Assembly (NCBI GenBank): GCA_039654915.1
Contig: CM077599.1
Location: forward strand, 11,658,501 to 11,722,500
Reading direction: 5' to 3'
Length of the DNA: 64,000 nucleotides
From: Aquilaria yunnanensis
Lineage: Eukaryota > Streptophyta > Magnoliopsida > Malvales > Thymelaeaceae
The notes beneath the pieces were generated by a model. It did not search any database, had not been told where the DNA came from, and saw only the letters and a list, made by a program, of their open reading frames with translations. Positions 1 through 10,877 of the stretch are shown here, in pieces. A program made the translations under genes and the position numbers. Every line of letters starts with the position of its first letter. Position 1 is the stretch's first letter.

Positions 1-450
1 GTTCTAAGGTAGGACCCTTAACCTCAAAACAATCAATTTTCCTTCAAACAATAGGAGAGTTCCTATCATCGAGGTTCTAAGGTAGGGCCCTTAACCTCAA
101 AATCATCAATCTTCCTTCAAACAATAGGAGAGTTCCTATCGTCGAGGTTTTAAGGTAGGACCCTTAACCTCAAAACAATCAATTTTCCTTCAAACGATAG
201 GAGAGTTCCTATCGTCGAGGTTCTACGGTAGGACCCTTAACCTCAAAATCATCAATTTTCCTTCAAACGATAGGAGAGTTCCTATCGTCGAGGTTCTAAG
301 GTAGGACCCTTAACCTCAAAATCATCAATTTTCCTTCAAACGATAGGAGAGTTCCTATCGTCGAGGTTCTAAGGTAGGACCCTGAACCTCAAAATTATCA
401 AATTTTCCCTTCAATGATAGGAAAGTTCCTATCGCAGAGGCTTTAAGGAA
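1..450 (+). repeat. Tandem ~73-bp hairpin repeats upstream of the PPT
   Basis: About six units of roughly 73 bp. Each unit contains two potential stem-loops: CGATAGGA-gag-TTCCTATCG, and a second built from CTAAGG ... CCCTTA with GAGGTT/AACCTC flanks. The units differ by a few substitutions (for example CAATAGGA for CGATAGGA). The corresponding place in the complete element (56570-56885) has 85-bp units with the same stems but other loops and spacers. Confidence 0.85.
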
Positions 451-569
451 GATTCCTTAACCTCATAGTTTAGGCGGCGAGAAGGTTCCCAAGGCCTAGC
501 TGACCCGGACGAAATTTGGTAACGACTTTGCATACATCATGTCCTATGAAGCATGCAAAGGGGGGCAGC

Positions 570-3500
570 TCTTGACACCCAATTTCGTCCGACCTTAAAA
601 GAAAAAAATAATAATAATAATAAAATATATATTATTTTAGGGGAATTTTTGTTTTATAGAATTTATGTTAAAAAATATATTAATTAATTAAAAAAAATTA
701 ATTAATTAATTAATTATAAATCAAATCAAATCAAATCAAATCAAATTAATTAAAAATATGTGTATGTAATAATAAATATAATGTAAAAATAAAAAAATAA
801 ATAATAATAAAAAATAAAAATATCCTTACCTGCTCCTTCTCGATTCTTCTTTCTGTTCTATTTAAACTCTCATACGCTCTCACCCTATCCATAACAGAGC
901 TCCTTCTCATCTTCCTCTCCTTCTCACCGACTCATCTCTGACTCTCTCTAAAAACAATTCTCTCACTCTCCTCTCCCACTGACTATCTTCTCTCCTTCAC
1001 CAGCTCTCTCTTTCTCCTACTCTCGCATTCTGAGTCTCTCAACGCTCCCTCTCAGAAACTTTCTCTCTCTCTCTCGGCTCCCCTAATTCGCTACCCTGAC
1101 TCGCCTGATCTTCTTTCCTTCCTTCCCCTCCACATCTTTCTCCCTCTCGCCCCTTTTCTTCTCCCTCCTCTCTGCCCTTTTTTTTCCCGTCGTGTTCTCC
1201 CTCCCTTTACTCGCCGCGACACCGCGTCGCGTCCTTGGCTGCCGTGCTCCCGCCACTTGCTCGCCTCCCGTTCGTACTCCAAGTTCCTCACCGCCCCTTT
1301 GCCGTCACGCCTACTCCGCCGCCTCTCTCGTTCGCGCTCGCACGCCCCTGTCTCGCACGCCGTCGTGAAAACTATCACCGGTAGCCTCGCGTCGTACCAG
1401 CTTCCCCCCCCCTCCCCCCCCCCCTCCGCGTTCGCTGCTTTCCCCCCGTCAGGCGCTCCCTCCGTTCACCACGCCGCCAGGCGGAACCTCCTCGCGTTGC
1501 CTCCTTTCTCGCCGCCAGCCCTGTACGCCCCGTTGCTGATGACGTCTCCAGTTCCCTCCGCCACCGAGGCCATCCCCTCGCTCCACCGCGTCGCGCCCGC
1601 TGTCGGTCTCTTTTCCCGCATCTCCCAGCAGTCGCACCAGCCAACCTGTTCGCGCCCCCTTGCCGTCGCCACCTCTTCTATGCCACTGTCACCGTTGACA
1701 AGTCCATCTCTCTGAGATTTCGCGAAAGCAGAGTAGGAAGAAGACAGATTTGGTCTTCACGAGAATTAAAATTTTATTTTTATTGGTATATCCCTCTTTT
1801 AGACCCTTATCTTATTATATTTTTTTCATTTTAGTTACTAACCTTCTTTATTTTGCAGATTGGTTATTAATCACTAGTATTTTATTATTTTTATTTTTTC
1901 AGTTTTTATTTATTTATTTGCTTAGGTCATATATTAAGTTTGACTACAAAATTCAAATATGAATTTAAATTAAAATTGTTTATTGGCTTATTTCTTTAAT
2001 TTGATAAAGTCCTGAGATTTTAGGAACGTCTATATCCATGTCCGTGTGGTCTGATAAGATCTATGGTTTGGATAATAATTATTTAAAAATCTTAGAAAAT
2101 AATAACAAAATTGCACGTCATCTTTGTGTTTTCTTGTTTGGCTGTGTGGGATGAATTGGTAGGTATTGCTAGACTTAAATGTACAGACCAGTTAGGAAAT
2201 TCACCATAAATTGTGCAGTTCGCATCTGAGGCTGAAACTTGGCATGGCAATAGCTTTATGTGTCTAGTTTAACCGTGATTTCTGGGATTGCAATTTTGAT
2301 AATCCTACGATTTTATAGATTTATTTTACTGAAGACTAGTCTGTCTGGAATCTCATCAGTAGGTCTGCACAATCTTTCTTATTACGAAATTCTTGAGAAA
2401 TCATCTGCATGGATTCCCATCCTATCAATTTACTGGTATGTACATATACATGTCTAGTTTATGTGCAATTTGACATATCATGATTTTGAGCTCTATACAT
2501 TTTTCTGAAATTCATGGACTGGAGGCATGTTTTTCTGGCCACCAGAGTGGGATTAGCTGAATTGACAGAAATTGTATTATGTTGAAAAGTTAATGGCCCC
2601 CTGTCCCTTTTATCTATGAGTTTCAGCTATATGTCTTGTTAGTGGCATCAATGTATGTTCATGGATGTTTTGATTCTTTCTTTCTGAATGTTTACATGTG
2701 AGTTGCTAGGATGAATTGGATTTTTTTTTATATAGTTATTGAGGCCAATAACAAGGTGTTCACCTTCGCTAATAGCTGATCTTCAAATGTTTGCGAAGCC
2801 TTAGCGGCCATGGAATCTGTTCATTAATTCGACATTATATCTCACCTGTATCCATTGTCTGTTGATGTGATCATGGTGAACTTATGGTCATTCTACATCA
2901 TAAACCGTGTCTTTTTCACGAGGTTGCTGTTAGAAAATAATGTCTAACATTGTCTAAGTATGAGCCTGCAGGGTGCAGGCAACTAAGTACAAAGATCCAT
3001 GATTTCTCCAACTATTTTCAATTGCTTCTAGCTTATCTATTCAAGTTTTTTTTTTTTTTTGTTTTGCTGATTTGTTAGTCTGAAAACCTGGGTTCTCCAA
3101 CTATTTTGCTTTTCTCAATCTTTGTGAAGTCAGCTTTTTTTGTGATAAGACTAAAAGTTTTTGCTGAACTTTTTGATATCATTAATATCCCTGTTTGTAT
3201 GGTCCCAGTCAGTTTGCTATGATTAAATTCCATCTAATTGATTTGAACTCCAAATGACCGCTTCCTTTTTATTTTTGCAGATAGACTATTAACAGCTATT
3301 TTTTTTTTTGTGTTTATTTTTTTTATTTGATTTTTATTTCTTCTTTATTCTCATTTATTTATTTTTCTATGGAAAGTTATACCTCCTATCCTTTTCTTTT
3401 TTTTTACGTAGATGGTTAAACGCCCATACTTTATTTATTTATTTACTTTTTCTGTAATTTTTTTTCTTTATGTGGATGATTAACCTCATTTTATTTATGT

Positions 3501-4281
3501 ACCATTTTTAGTTGGTTAAGACACCTATCTTACTTCCTTACTTTATTTATATTTATTATTTCTATTACAACAAAAGCCCCCACTCTTTATCATTATTTGG
3601 AATACATATTTTTATTATTTCTTTTAAATAACAAAAGAATTAAACTTATCTTTTTAATTCCTTTAAATAACAAAATTTAACCTTTTTTTTCTATAAATAA
3701 GAATCAATCATAACCAAATGATTTCATAAAAATTTATGATAAAATTAAAATTAATAATTTGATAAATTAAGAATTAAGATTTTTAAAATTAGAAAATCCT
3801 TGTCCGGGTGATCCGGTAGGATTCATGGCTTGGAGAAATATAAAATCTTTTAAAATAAATAAATTAAATAAAAAGATAAAAAAATTCATATTTTTACGAT
3901 ATGGATTAAAATTTCGTCAAATTCCGTGTCCAGGTGACTCGGCAGAGTCCATGGTTCGGAATTAAATCTTCCGTGTCCGGGTGACTCGGCAGAGTCCATG
4001 GTTCGGAAGTATCAAATTTTATCCAAATAAATTACCAAAAATTCACGTTTCGACATAATTCAGTTAAAATTTCTATTTTTAAAAATTAACTGAAAATTAT
4101 TTAAAAACAAAGTAAAACAAAATTAAAATCAACTAAGGTGCCAATTTTGGGCGCTATAACAAAGTTGTTTTAGCGTAACCGTACTCCCGAACCCCGAACT
4201 CTCGCAGACCAGCTTTAAGGTGACCAATCGACCTAGGTGAAACAGATTGGTGGCGACTCCAGAAAACCCGACGTTGCTACA
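570..4281 (+). repeat. 3' LTR (3712 bp) of the left, partial element
   Basis: It starts directly after the polypurine tract and CAGC, and ends with GACGTTGCTACA. The last ~500 bp align well with the LTRs at 42620-45216 and 56992-59588, including the paired GACTCGGCAGAGTC stem-loops (3936-3949 and 3983-3996) and the segment with CGTAACCGTACTCCCGA. The middle is different. There is a CT-rich, GC-rich tract (840-1730) where the sibling LTR has its transcript start and pyrimidine-rich leader. A further segment of ~1.3 kb (about 1960-3270) has no counterpart in the sibling. A TATTTAAA box lies near 860. Confidence 0.75.
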
Positions 4282-5560
4282 AGCGCCCATGCACCTCTTC
4301 CTGAAGCCTAGGCACCAGTCACCCGGGAAAGTGGTCCATTACCTCAAATTTGAACTCAAGCTTGCTATTGGCCAAGGATTTCTATCCAAATGGTTTGGTG
4401 AGTGAAAGGGACACCTCTAAATGGTAGAAGGATCTGGAACTAAGCAAAAGAAAGGAGCTTCATCTTCATCTTGGCTTCCTAGAACTAGTTTGAATATATT
4501 CACCATAGTTAGATTTTTTGCTTTTCTTAGTTTTTTCTTAGTCACCATTGGAGCTAGCTTGGAGATTGCTTGGAGTGCTCAAGGAGACTAGCTTGGAGAC
4601 TTTGCATTCAAGAACTTCTAGTCATCTTGGGTTTATTCTTTCATCTTCCTCATAGTTCTTCATGGATGTTATTATGTTTACTTTCATGATTATGTTTTAT
4701 TTAGTTATGGAGCAGTCTTCTTTTGCACTTTCTATGGATGTAGCTACTTGGATTGATTATGTTGGATGAATTCATGGTTATGTGATGTTAGTTTTCTACC
4801 AAATGCATGTTTATTCTTCTCTTGAGCTTAATGTTGTGCTAGCTAGTTGATGACGACAATTGGTTGTACTATAAATTGCCTCTAAACTATTGGAAAAGAT
4901 TATAAGTAATTGGACCTAGGAGGAGAATTTAATGGCTATGGATTTGTTGAAAAATTAGTCTAAGTCATTAGATAAAGGTAAATTGAGCTTTAATGCCTCT
5001 TTCTAATCTTGTAATCGGAAGAAAATCCTTATTAAGTTTAGATTAGAGAGATTAATTATTTCACTTGAAAAAGTAAGAATTTAGTTGAATAACTTTATCA
5101 ACATACATTGGAAATTAACCCACTTACCTAAGTTCACAAACAAATCAAGACAAGTAGTGAACCCATAGGAAGTGTTCTTTCATGATTTGATGAAAACTAC
5201 AATTTTTATATTGCATACTTGCATTCTAGGTTAATAGTATTCCATTTAGTTAAGTTTAGTCATTTGTTTAAGTTACTTACATTTCCATCCAACTTTGGTT
5301 GTTTAGCTAAAGTTTACTTTGAGTAGTGGTACTTGGCAATCAATTTAATCAATCTTCGTGGGAACGATACTCACTCACCCCATCTATACGTCTACCATGC
5401 ACTTGCGGAATAGTGGTTTCAAAATTTAACTACAATGATAAAAAAATTGAAGATATACTGGAATTGTTCAATAATAAATGTAGTTATTACATGATGCATC
5501 TATGTTTAATTAAACATACTAACCCTCCCTTAACTCTCTATATATAAGGCACTTCCATAA
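4282..5560. other. Non-coding, probable decayed LTR-element sequence
   Basis: I see no credible gene here. The stretch contains GTGGGAACGATACTC (about 5358-5372) followed by CACTTGCGG, a kind of sequence often found in LTR or leader regions of plant retroelements, so it may be an old fragment. No partner repeat was found in the window, so the classification stays open. Confidence 0.35.
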
Positions 5561-7010
5561 AAAAAATAAACAAAATTGCCCATTACCAAAACTTTCTATC
5601 TCATTTTAGAAATCCTATCCTCGTTCTCATTATCGCCAAAGTTGCTACTGCCACCGCCCCCACCAGATATTTTGTCATTACTCATATCTGCATAAGTGTC
5701 AAAGGATAAATATGTGAAGTGTCTAAAGAAATTACCCAAAGTATCTGAACAAGTATATACAAATGTCTAAAAATAATATGCAGACTATTTATTTTTTTTA
5801 ATAATATGAAAACTATTTATTTTCTTCCAAAATTATATGTAAAAATGTCTAAATTAATGAACAAATGTGTCTGAAAATAATATGTGAAAATGTCTAATAC
5901 AGTATTTGAAAGTGTTTGAAGTAATTTACAAATAATTTATTATTATAAAAAATAAGAAGTAATAAGAAAGTGTCTGATTGGATATAAAAAAATGTCTGAA
6001 AAAATATTTAAAAGTGTCTGAGCCAATGTACGCGAAAATAATAAAAAAAAGTGTCTAAATAAATATTTAAAAATACTGAAAAAAACTGTTATTTCTAAAT
6101 TTAAAAGTGTTTAAATGAATAAAGCAAAATGTTTTAATGAAATTATAAAAGCATCTTAATAAAAGTACAAAAATGTAAATGAATGCGTAAACCCAAAAAT
6201 TGTAAGAATATAAGAAAAAGCGTAGTTTGCACCGCTGATTTGCGTACAAACCCGAGCAATTTTCGTTCAAACCAGAGCTACCAGTGCATGTACGGAGGTC
6301 GAAGATGTATGATGCAGCGATGGAGTCCAGATGCTACCGAGATCAGTGAAGCGTTGGAGATCGAAGATGGTGATGGAGATCGTTGATGTGACAGAGATCA
6401 AAGATTGGTGACATGACGGAGTTCGGTGGAGCAACGGGGAACGAAAATGGTGATGGAGTGACAGAGATAGGTGATATGACAAAGATCGGTAAGGTGACAA
6501 AGTGATGAAGATTGGTGATGTTTCAGATCGGAGGTGCGCAACGGAAATCAAAGTTTGGAGTGGCGATGAAAGGAGGGTGATGAAGATTGTACGAATCCGA
6601 GCAGTGATCGACGATTAGTGATGACGGAGATGAGAGGAGAGCGACGAAGATTGAAGTTCGGAACGACAATTGGCAATGAGAAGAGAGAGACGGAGATCTT
6701 GCAAACACGAGTGATGATCAGCGACGGAGATGAAAGGAGAATGACGGAGATTGAAGTCAAGAGCAATGATCGGTGATGAGAGCAACAGTGGCGGTGGCGG
6801 CAATGAAATGAATGTAGAGAGAGAAATATAGAAGCAACATTAGAGGGAGAGAGATAAACGGTTTGAGAAAAAAATATAGGATAAAGGGTAAAAATGTTAA
6901 ATCAATATTATGTCTAATTAGACATATGTTTATCATATCCATACATTAATAAATGACTCAACTCATTTGCACCTCTAACTCGAATCTTAACAAACTTGGG
7001 TGAAAAAATA
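5561..7010. other. Non-coding; two degenerate repeat blocks
   Basis: From about 5690 to 6190 the motif (A)AAGTGTCTGAA/AATGTCTAAA recurs irregularly every 25-45 bp. From about 6290 to 6830 the sequence is a purine-rich degenerate repeat built from GATGACGGAGAT-like words. Several short reading frames on both strands in this second block are products of the repeat composition and show no protein-family features. Confidence 0.45.
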
Positions 7011-7258
7011 TACTCTCTCTATTCTAAATTATTTACATCATTTACAATTTACAGTGATTAATTTATAATTTTTTATTTTCAACATTTTAGTACCTAAATA
7101 TGAAACTTTAAGTACATAAATGCAAAATTCTTATATGTAACTTATAAATGAAGGCTTATTTTAACTATAAATTTTTTTAATATTTATCTAGCAACTAATA
7201 ATATAAATAATTTTAAGTAAAAAAAGTGGAAAATCAAATCACATAGATGGAGGGAGTA
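7011..7258. mobile_element. Stowaway-like MITE
   Basis: A ~248-bp AT-rich element starting TACTCTCTCTATTCTAAATT and ending with GATGGAGGGAGTA, the inverted form of the Stowaway-type CTCCCTCC terminus. TA dinucleotides lie at both ends, as expected for a mariner-type target duplication. There is no coding capacity. Confidence 0.65.
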
Positions 7259-7809
7259 TATATAATACCTTTAAAGTTGGGGTGAGAGTTCGGGTTCTAA
7301 GATTGGTTTGGGTTGAAACCATGATTTTTATAGCATATCTCTAACCTGATTCAACCACAACTTAATTTAAATCGTGTTAAGGTCGGATTTTTCAAGTTAG
7401 CCTTAAGTGCATCAATTTGCCAAATTCAGTCGCCACTCCTACATTCCATGTGCCAATTTGTGTTTCTTTTGGGGGGGGGGGGGGGAGGAAGGGGGAAATG
7501 CCCATGAAAGAAATGCTGATTTTTGTCAACTTAAGAGAATTCCAGTAAATTTGATATGGTGTCAAGCAAGTGTGACAACCATAGTGGGTTTGGGGGCCCT
7601 CGACGGCGGAGTGCCCTGCTTAGTAAAGCTTGGAGTAGCACTGGTGAAGAGTCCTAAAGGCCTTGTTGTTGAAGTTCAAGTGACGATCATAAAATGGGTC
7701 AATGAAGATCAAGTGGTTTCTCTCTCTCCCTCTCCCTCTATTTCCCTTTTATTTATTTTGTCCCTCGAGCTCCCTTCTTTTTCAAAGAAGAATACCAACT
7801 TTATCTTTA
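7259..7809. other. Intergenic, no gene seen
   Basis: The stretch contains a poly-G run (7471-7486) and a CT microsatellite (about 7720-7745). A 145-codon open frame crosses the poly-G tract, but it has no domain and includes low-complexity sequence. I do not regard it as a gene. Confidence 0.5.
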
Positions 7810-8048
7810 TACTTCTTCCGTCTCATATTCTTTGCATTATTTGACTTTTTTGTTTAGATTGATTTGAATTTATTCATATTAGTATTTGTTCAAAAAAAAA
7901 TTTAAAAAATATATTTAGAAACTATATGTTTTGATTTATCATTCTTATATAAAAGTTCTTCATTTATATACTAAAATGTTGAAATTAAAAAATCATAGAT
8001 TAATTGCTAAAAGGTAAATTGTGCAAAGAATATGGGACGAAGAAAGTA
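7810..8048. mobile_element. Stowaway-like MITE with clear inverted repeats
   Basis: The left end TACTTCTTCCGTCTCATATT continues to CTTTGCA. The right end, reverse-complemented, reads TACTTTCTTCGTCCCATATT and also continues to CTTTGCA. The terminal inverted repeat is about 27 bp with a few mismatches, and TA is present at each end. The total is ~239 bp and non-coding. Confidence 0.75.
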
Positions 8049-9929
8049 CTTTACTTGGATAATTCATTAGGGGAAGGGGAGCAAAGAGTGAAATGTAAAA
8101 AATAATAGGGAGTTCATCATTCATTCAATTTGAAGGGATTTAAAAAACTGTACGTGATGAAGCATGTTGAGGGATAAAATTAACCCCTCTTTCTCTCATT
8201 CCTTCCATTCATTTTTTTATCTAACCAAACAAGGAAGGAAAGTAATTACCCCTTCCCTCCCCCCTAGTCTCCTCAATCCAAACAAGCTGTTAGGGTAAAC
8301 TACCAAAAAGTCATTAAACTCCTTCCTCTTTTTCAAATCAATCCCTCATCTAATATATTAAACAAGTAATCACTTAAAGCAGGTTTAGAATAGATAATTC
8401 ATAAATATTTTAATTTTCAAATAATTATTTTAAAATAATTTATATAATAAGTTTCATACTTATTTCATGTATTTCTATGCAAAATTATCATAATATGAAA
8501 ATTATACATGTCGCTCTCAAGGCACTCGCAAAATATATTATATTTTCAATAAGCTGTTTTCTTTTTCCCGCTCCAGCTTTAGCCCTAGGGCACCCAGGGG
8601 TTGCTTGCCTTTACCATACTCAAATGCCCTAAGAATAATCACTTCCATTACATATCCAAATCCACTTAAAGGGAGATATCAAATATGGAATACAAGATGT
8701 CCAAATGTCAACAATCTAAACCAACTTGAAAAGATGTCTTATATTACAATTCTAAGAAGCCCAAATGAAAGTTAAGAAGGCACCAAAGGCCAAAAGCAAA
8801 GCAATTGCAACCGATCATATATAGGACTTGTTTCTTTCCCGTAGGACTATTTGTAGAGAAAACCAACAGGGCTGACAGTTCCAACTATGAAGCACTTTAT
8901 GATTTCACAATGCACAACAATAAATCAAGTAAAAAACACTTCTTTCAGACTAACCAACTTTCAGTGAAACAAGTACAACACAAGAATATATAGCATTGAC
9001 TTGAAACTTGAAATACAGAACTTGGTAACAAATATTTGATTGATGATTTATGAGCTTGATGAGATAATCAGGTTCTAAGGGTATGATGAAAAGAAAAAGG
9101 GTAGCCATATAACACAAACAGGATTCTAAATATTTATATATTTATGCATGTATGTATGTCATGTATCTGTATATAAAAAAAACACATGCTGGACTCGAGG
9201 GCCAATGAGGAAAAACAACTATAAATGCACTTTCAATGCCTACTAGAAATGAAACTTGTAGGATACACAAATAAACAACTTGAAGAATTATTGGCATAAG
9301 CAGACATGACATAGAAAAGTCACCACCATTTGATTGCAAAGTGTAAACACTTGCTTCAGTTTAACCAAACAAACAAAATGGTACCGGAATAAAATATAGC
9401 AAAAGTCTGGTTTATTGATTACTAGTTTCATAAAGCAAGACCAATATCAATTTATCAAATTCAGCTCAATTTATTTTTTTTTGACATGAGTAATTATATA
9501 ATAACTAGCTCTATACCCGTCCCGCAGATAGGAATAATTACAAGATGAAGTTGTACAATAAAGTGAAAATATTTATGTAATAATTAATAAGTTGTCAATA
9601 TATATTTATGGCTGAGTAGAACAATAATAAACATAAAAGTATTATAAATGTGAAATTATTTTATCATAATATTATTGTATATATAATGCATGGAAAATTA
9701 TTTCTCATGTGGAAAGTTATTTTTTATGCAATTTGTATACCAACAACTAAAATTTAAAGACATGAACGAAATATTTGCTACATGGAAAAAAAATTACTCC
9801 AGAGAAACGATGATCAGATTAAATTTTAGCGTCTCAAATATCCTGTTGCTGAAAGTTGAGGGATTTTACATCCGCCAAGAAAACTAAGAAAGGATATTAG
9901 TAAAAAAGGAAACAAGAAAGATTACACAC
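8049..9929. other. Intergenic, no gene seen
   Basis: AT-rich sequence with short, unsupported open frames on both strands. Near 9508-9525 is a CTAGCTCTATACCCGTCCCG stretch, of a kind often seen in transposon remnants, but no second terminus was found. Confidence 0.4.
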
Positions 9930-10877
9930 AACTCTCGCTCGCCCACGATCTGTCCCCTCTGCTTCACGTCTGTAGAAAAACCTCGCACCAAAACAGAGCA
10001 GTTTCGGAGTTGCGTACATCGTCCTCATAAAACAAAGCCGCCTGTGTTTCTAAAGCTACTATTTTTTTTTTGTTTGTGCTGATTCGCTCTTTCCGCGAAA
10101 TGAGAGTGCAAGGCGTCGTCAGGATCGAGGTGCTATATGCTTAAAAATCCTGGTTGCTTGGTACTGGTTTAATTGGACAATTTCATGTTAGTGGCTGCGC
10201 AGGTTTCGTCACATAGTCTGAGAATTTTAGGTTTTTGCTCGTATAAGATTTGATAGTCCAGAAGGGAACCCTAAGTTTTGAGGAGGATTCCCGTGAATAA
10301 TGTACAGAATTTAGGGATTTGGTTTATGCTGGGGCATTTATCGTCATATGTCTGGCTTCTCTGTGAATCACTTAGTTTTAGGATTGTCTGTTTGATTAGG
10401 GATTTGGGTTTATCAAATTGTAGAAGTAGCCTTTTGTTGGAATAGAGAAAGTGCAGGAGGTTTTTGGATAGACGTGCTTGCTTTCCTTGCCGATTGTATT
10501 AGAAAAGCGAGGAAAACTTTGTAATTGAGTTGTAGTTTGGACAGCATAGCACTACAGCTGAAGGCGGAAGTTTCTTTGAATGGAACAGGATTGAATTCAT
10601 TGATTGATTCTTTTGGTTGTTATCAGCTGAGGAAATTTGGTGACCTCATAGTGTATAGAGTTGGACAAGCAAACTCTTCGAGTATCATGCAGAACATCTA
10701 GAAATCTCGGGAGTTGGAGGTTCTGCCTGTAGAGCATCAGAGCATTGCTAGTATATGTGAATGGAGCTGGTATTTGATACTGAAAATGAAGTAAAGAAAT
10801 AATAACAGTTTTTTCAGACATTAAAAAGTTAAGAAAATTACTAGGGTACTCTTAGCCAATCATGTTTGGTTGAAGGG
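9930..10877 (+). promoter_or_regulatory. Promoter and 5' leader of the vasculin-like gene
   Basis: From about 9930 the base composition changes to the C-rich sequence typical of a plant 5' UTR. A leader intron is likely: a donor near 10128 (GAG|GTGCTA) and an acceptor near 10628 (TTATCAG) are plausible. The exact transcription start and leader splicing cannot be fixed from the sequence alone. Confidence 0.45.

Larger units (their letters stand above)
1..4281 (+). mobile_element. 3' end of an Ogre/Tat-like LTR retrotransposon (truncated by window)
   Basis: The window opens inside the internal domain of an LTR element. A tandem hairpin array (1 to about 450) is followed by a block ending in a polypurine tract (557-565) and then a 3' LTR (570-4281). 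The order and sequence match the 3' end of the complete element at 42620-59588: the pre-LTR block (505-569), the LTR start with ACCCAATTTCGTCC, and the LTR end with the ACGTTGC(T/C)ACA terminus. The first dinucleotide reads TC instead of TG, a likely point mutation. The 5' LTR and coding region lie left of the window. It is a diverged family member, not a recent copy, because the LTR is 1.1 kb longer and largely different inside. Confidence 0.8.

Noticed and set aside
1..450. CRISPR-like regular repeats
   Set aside because: Spacers are not unique, units are near-identical throughout, and the setting is a plant LTR element.
1091..1715. Open frames of up to 152 codons on both strands
   Set aside because: They fall in the GC/CT-rich leader part of the left LTR; composition-driven, Pro/Ser/Arg-rich, no domain, and no counterpart in the sibling LTR.
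6267..6803. Overlapping minus-strand frames rich in Ser/His/Leu
   Set aside because: They come from a degenerate GATGACGGAGAT-type repeat; several frames are open at once.
7407..7844. 145-codon frame
   Set aside because: It crosses a poly-G run and a CT microsatellite and shows no family features or splice context.
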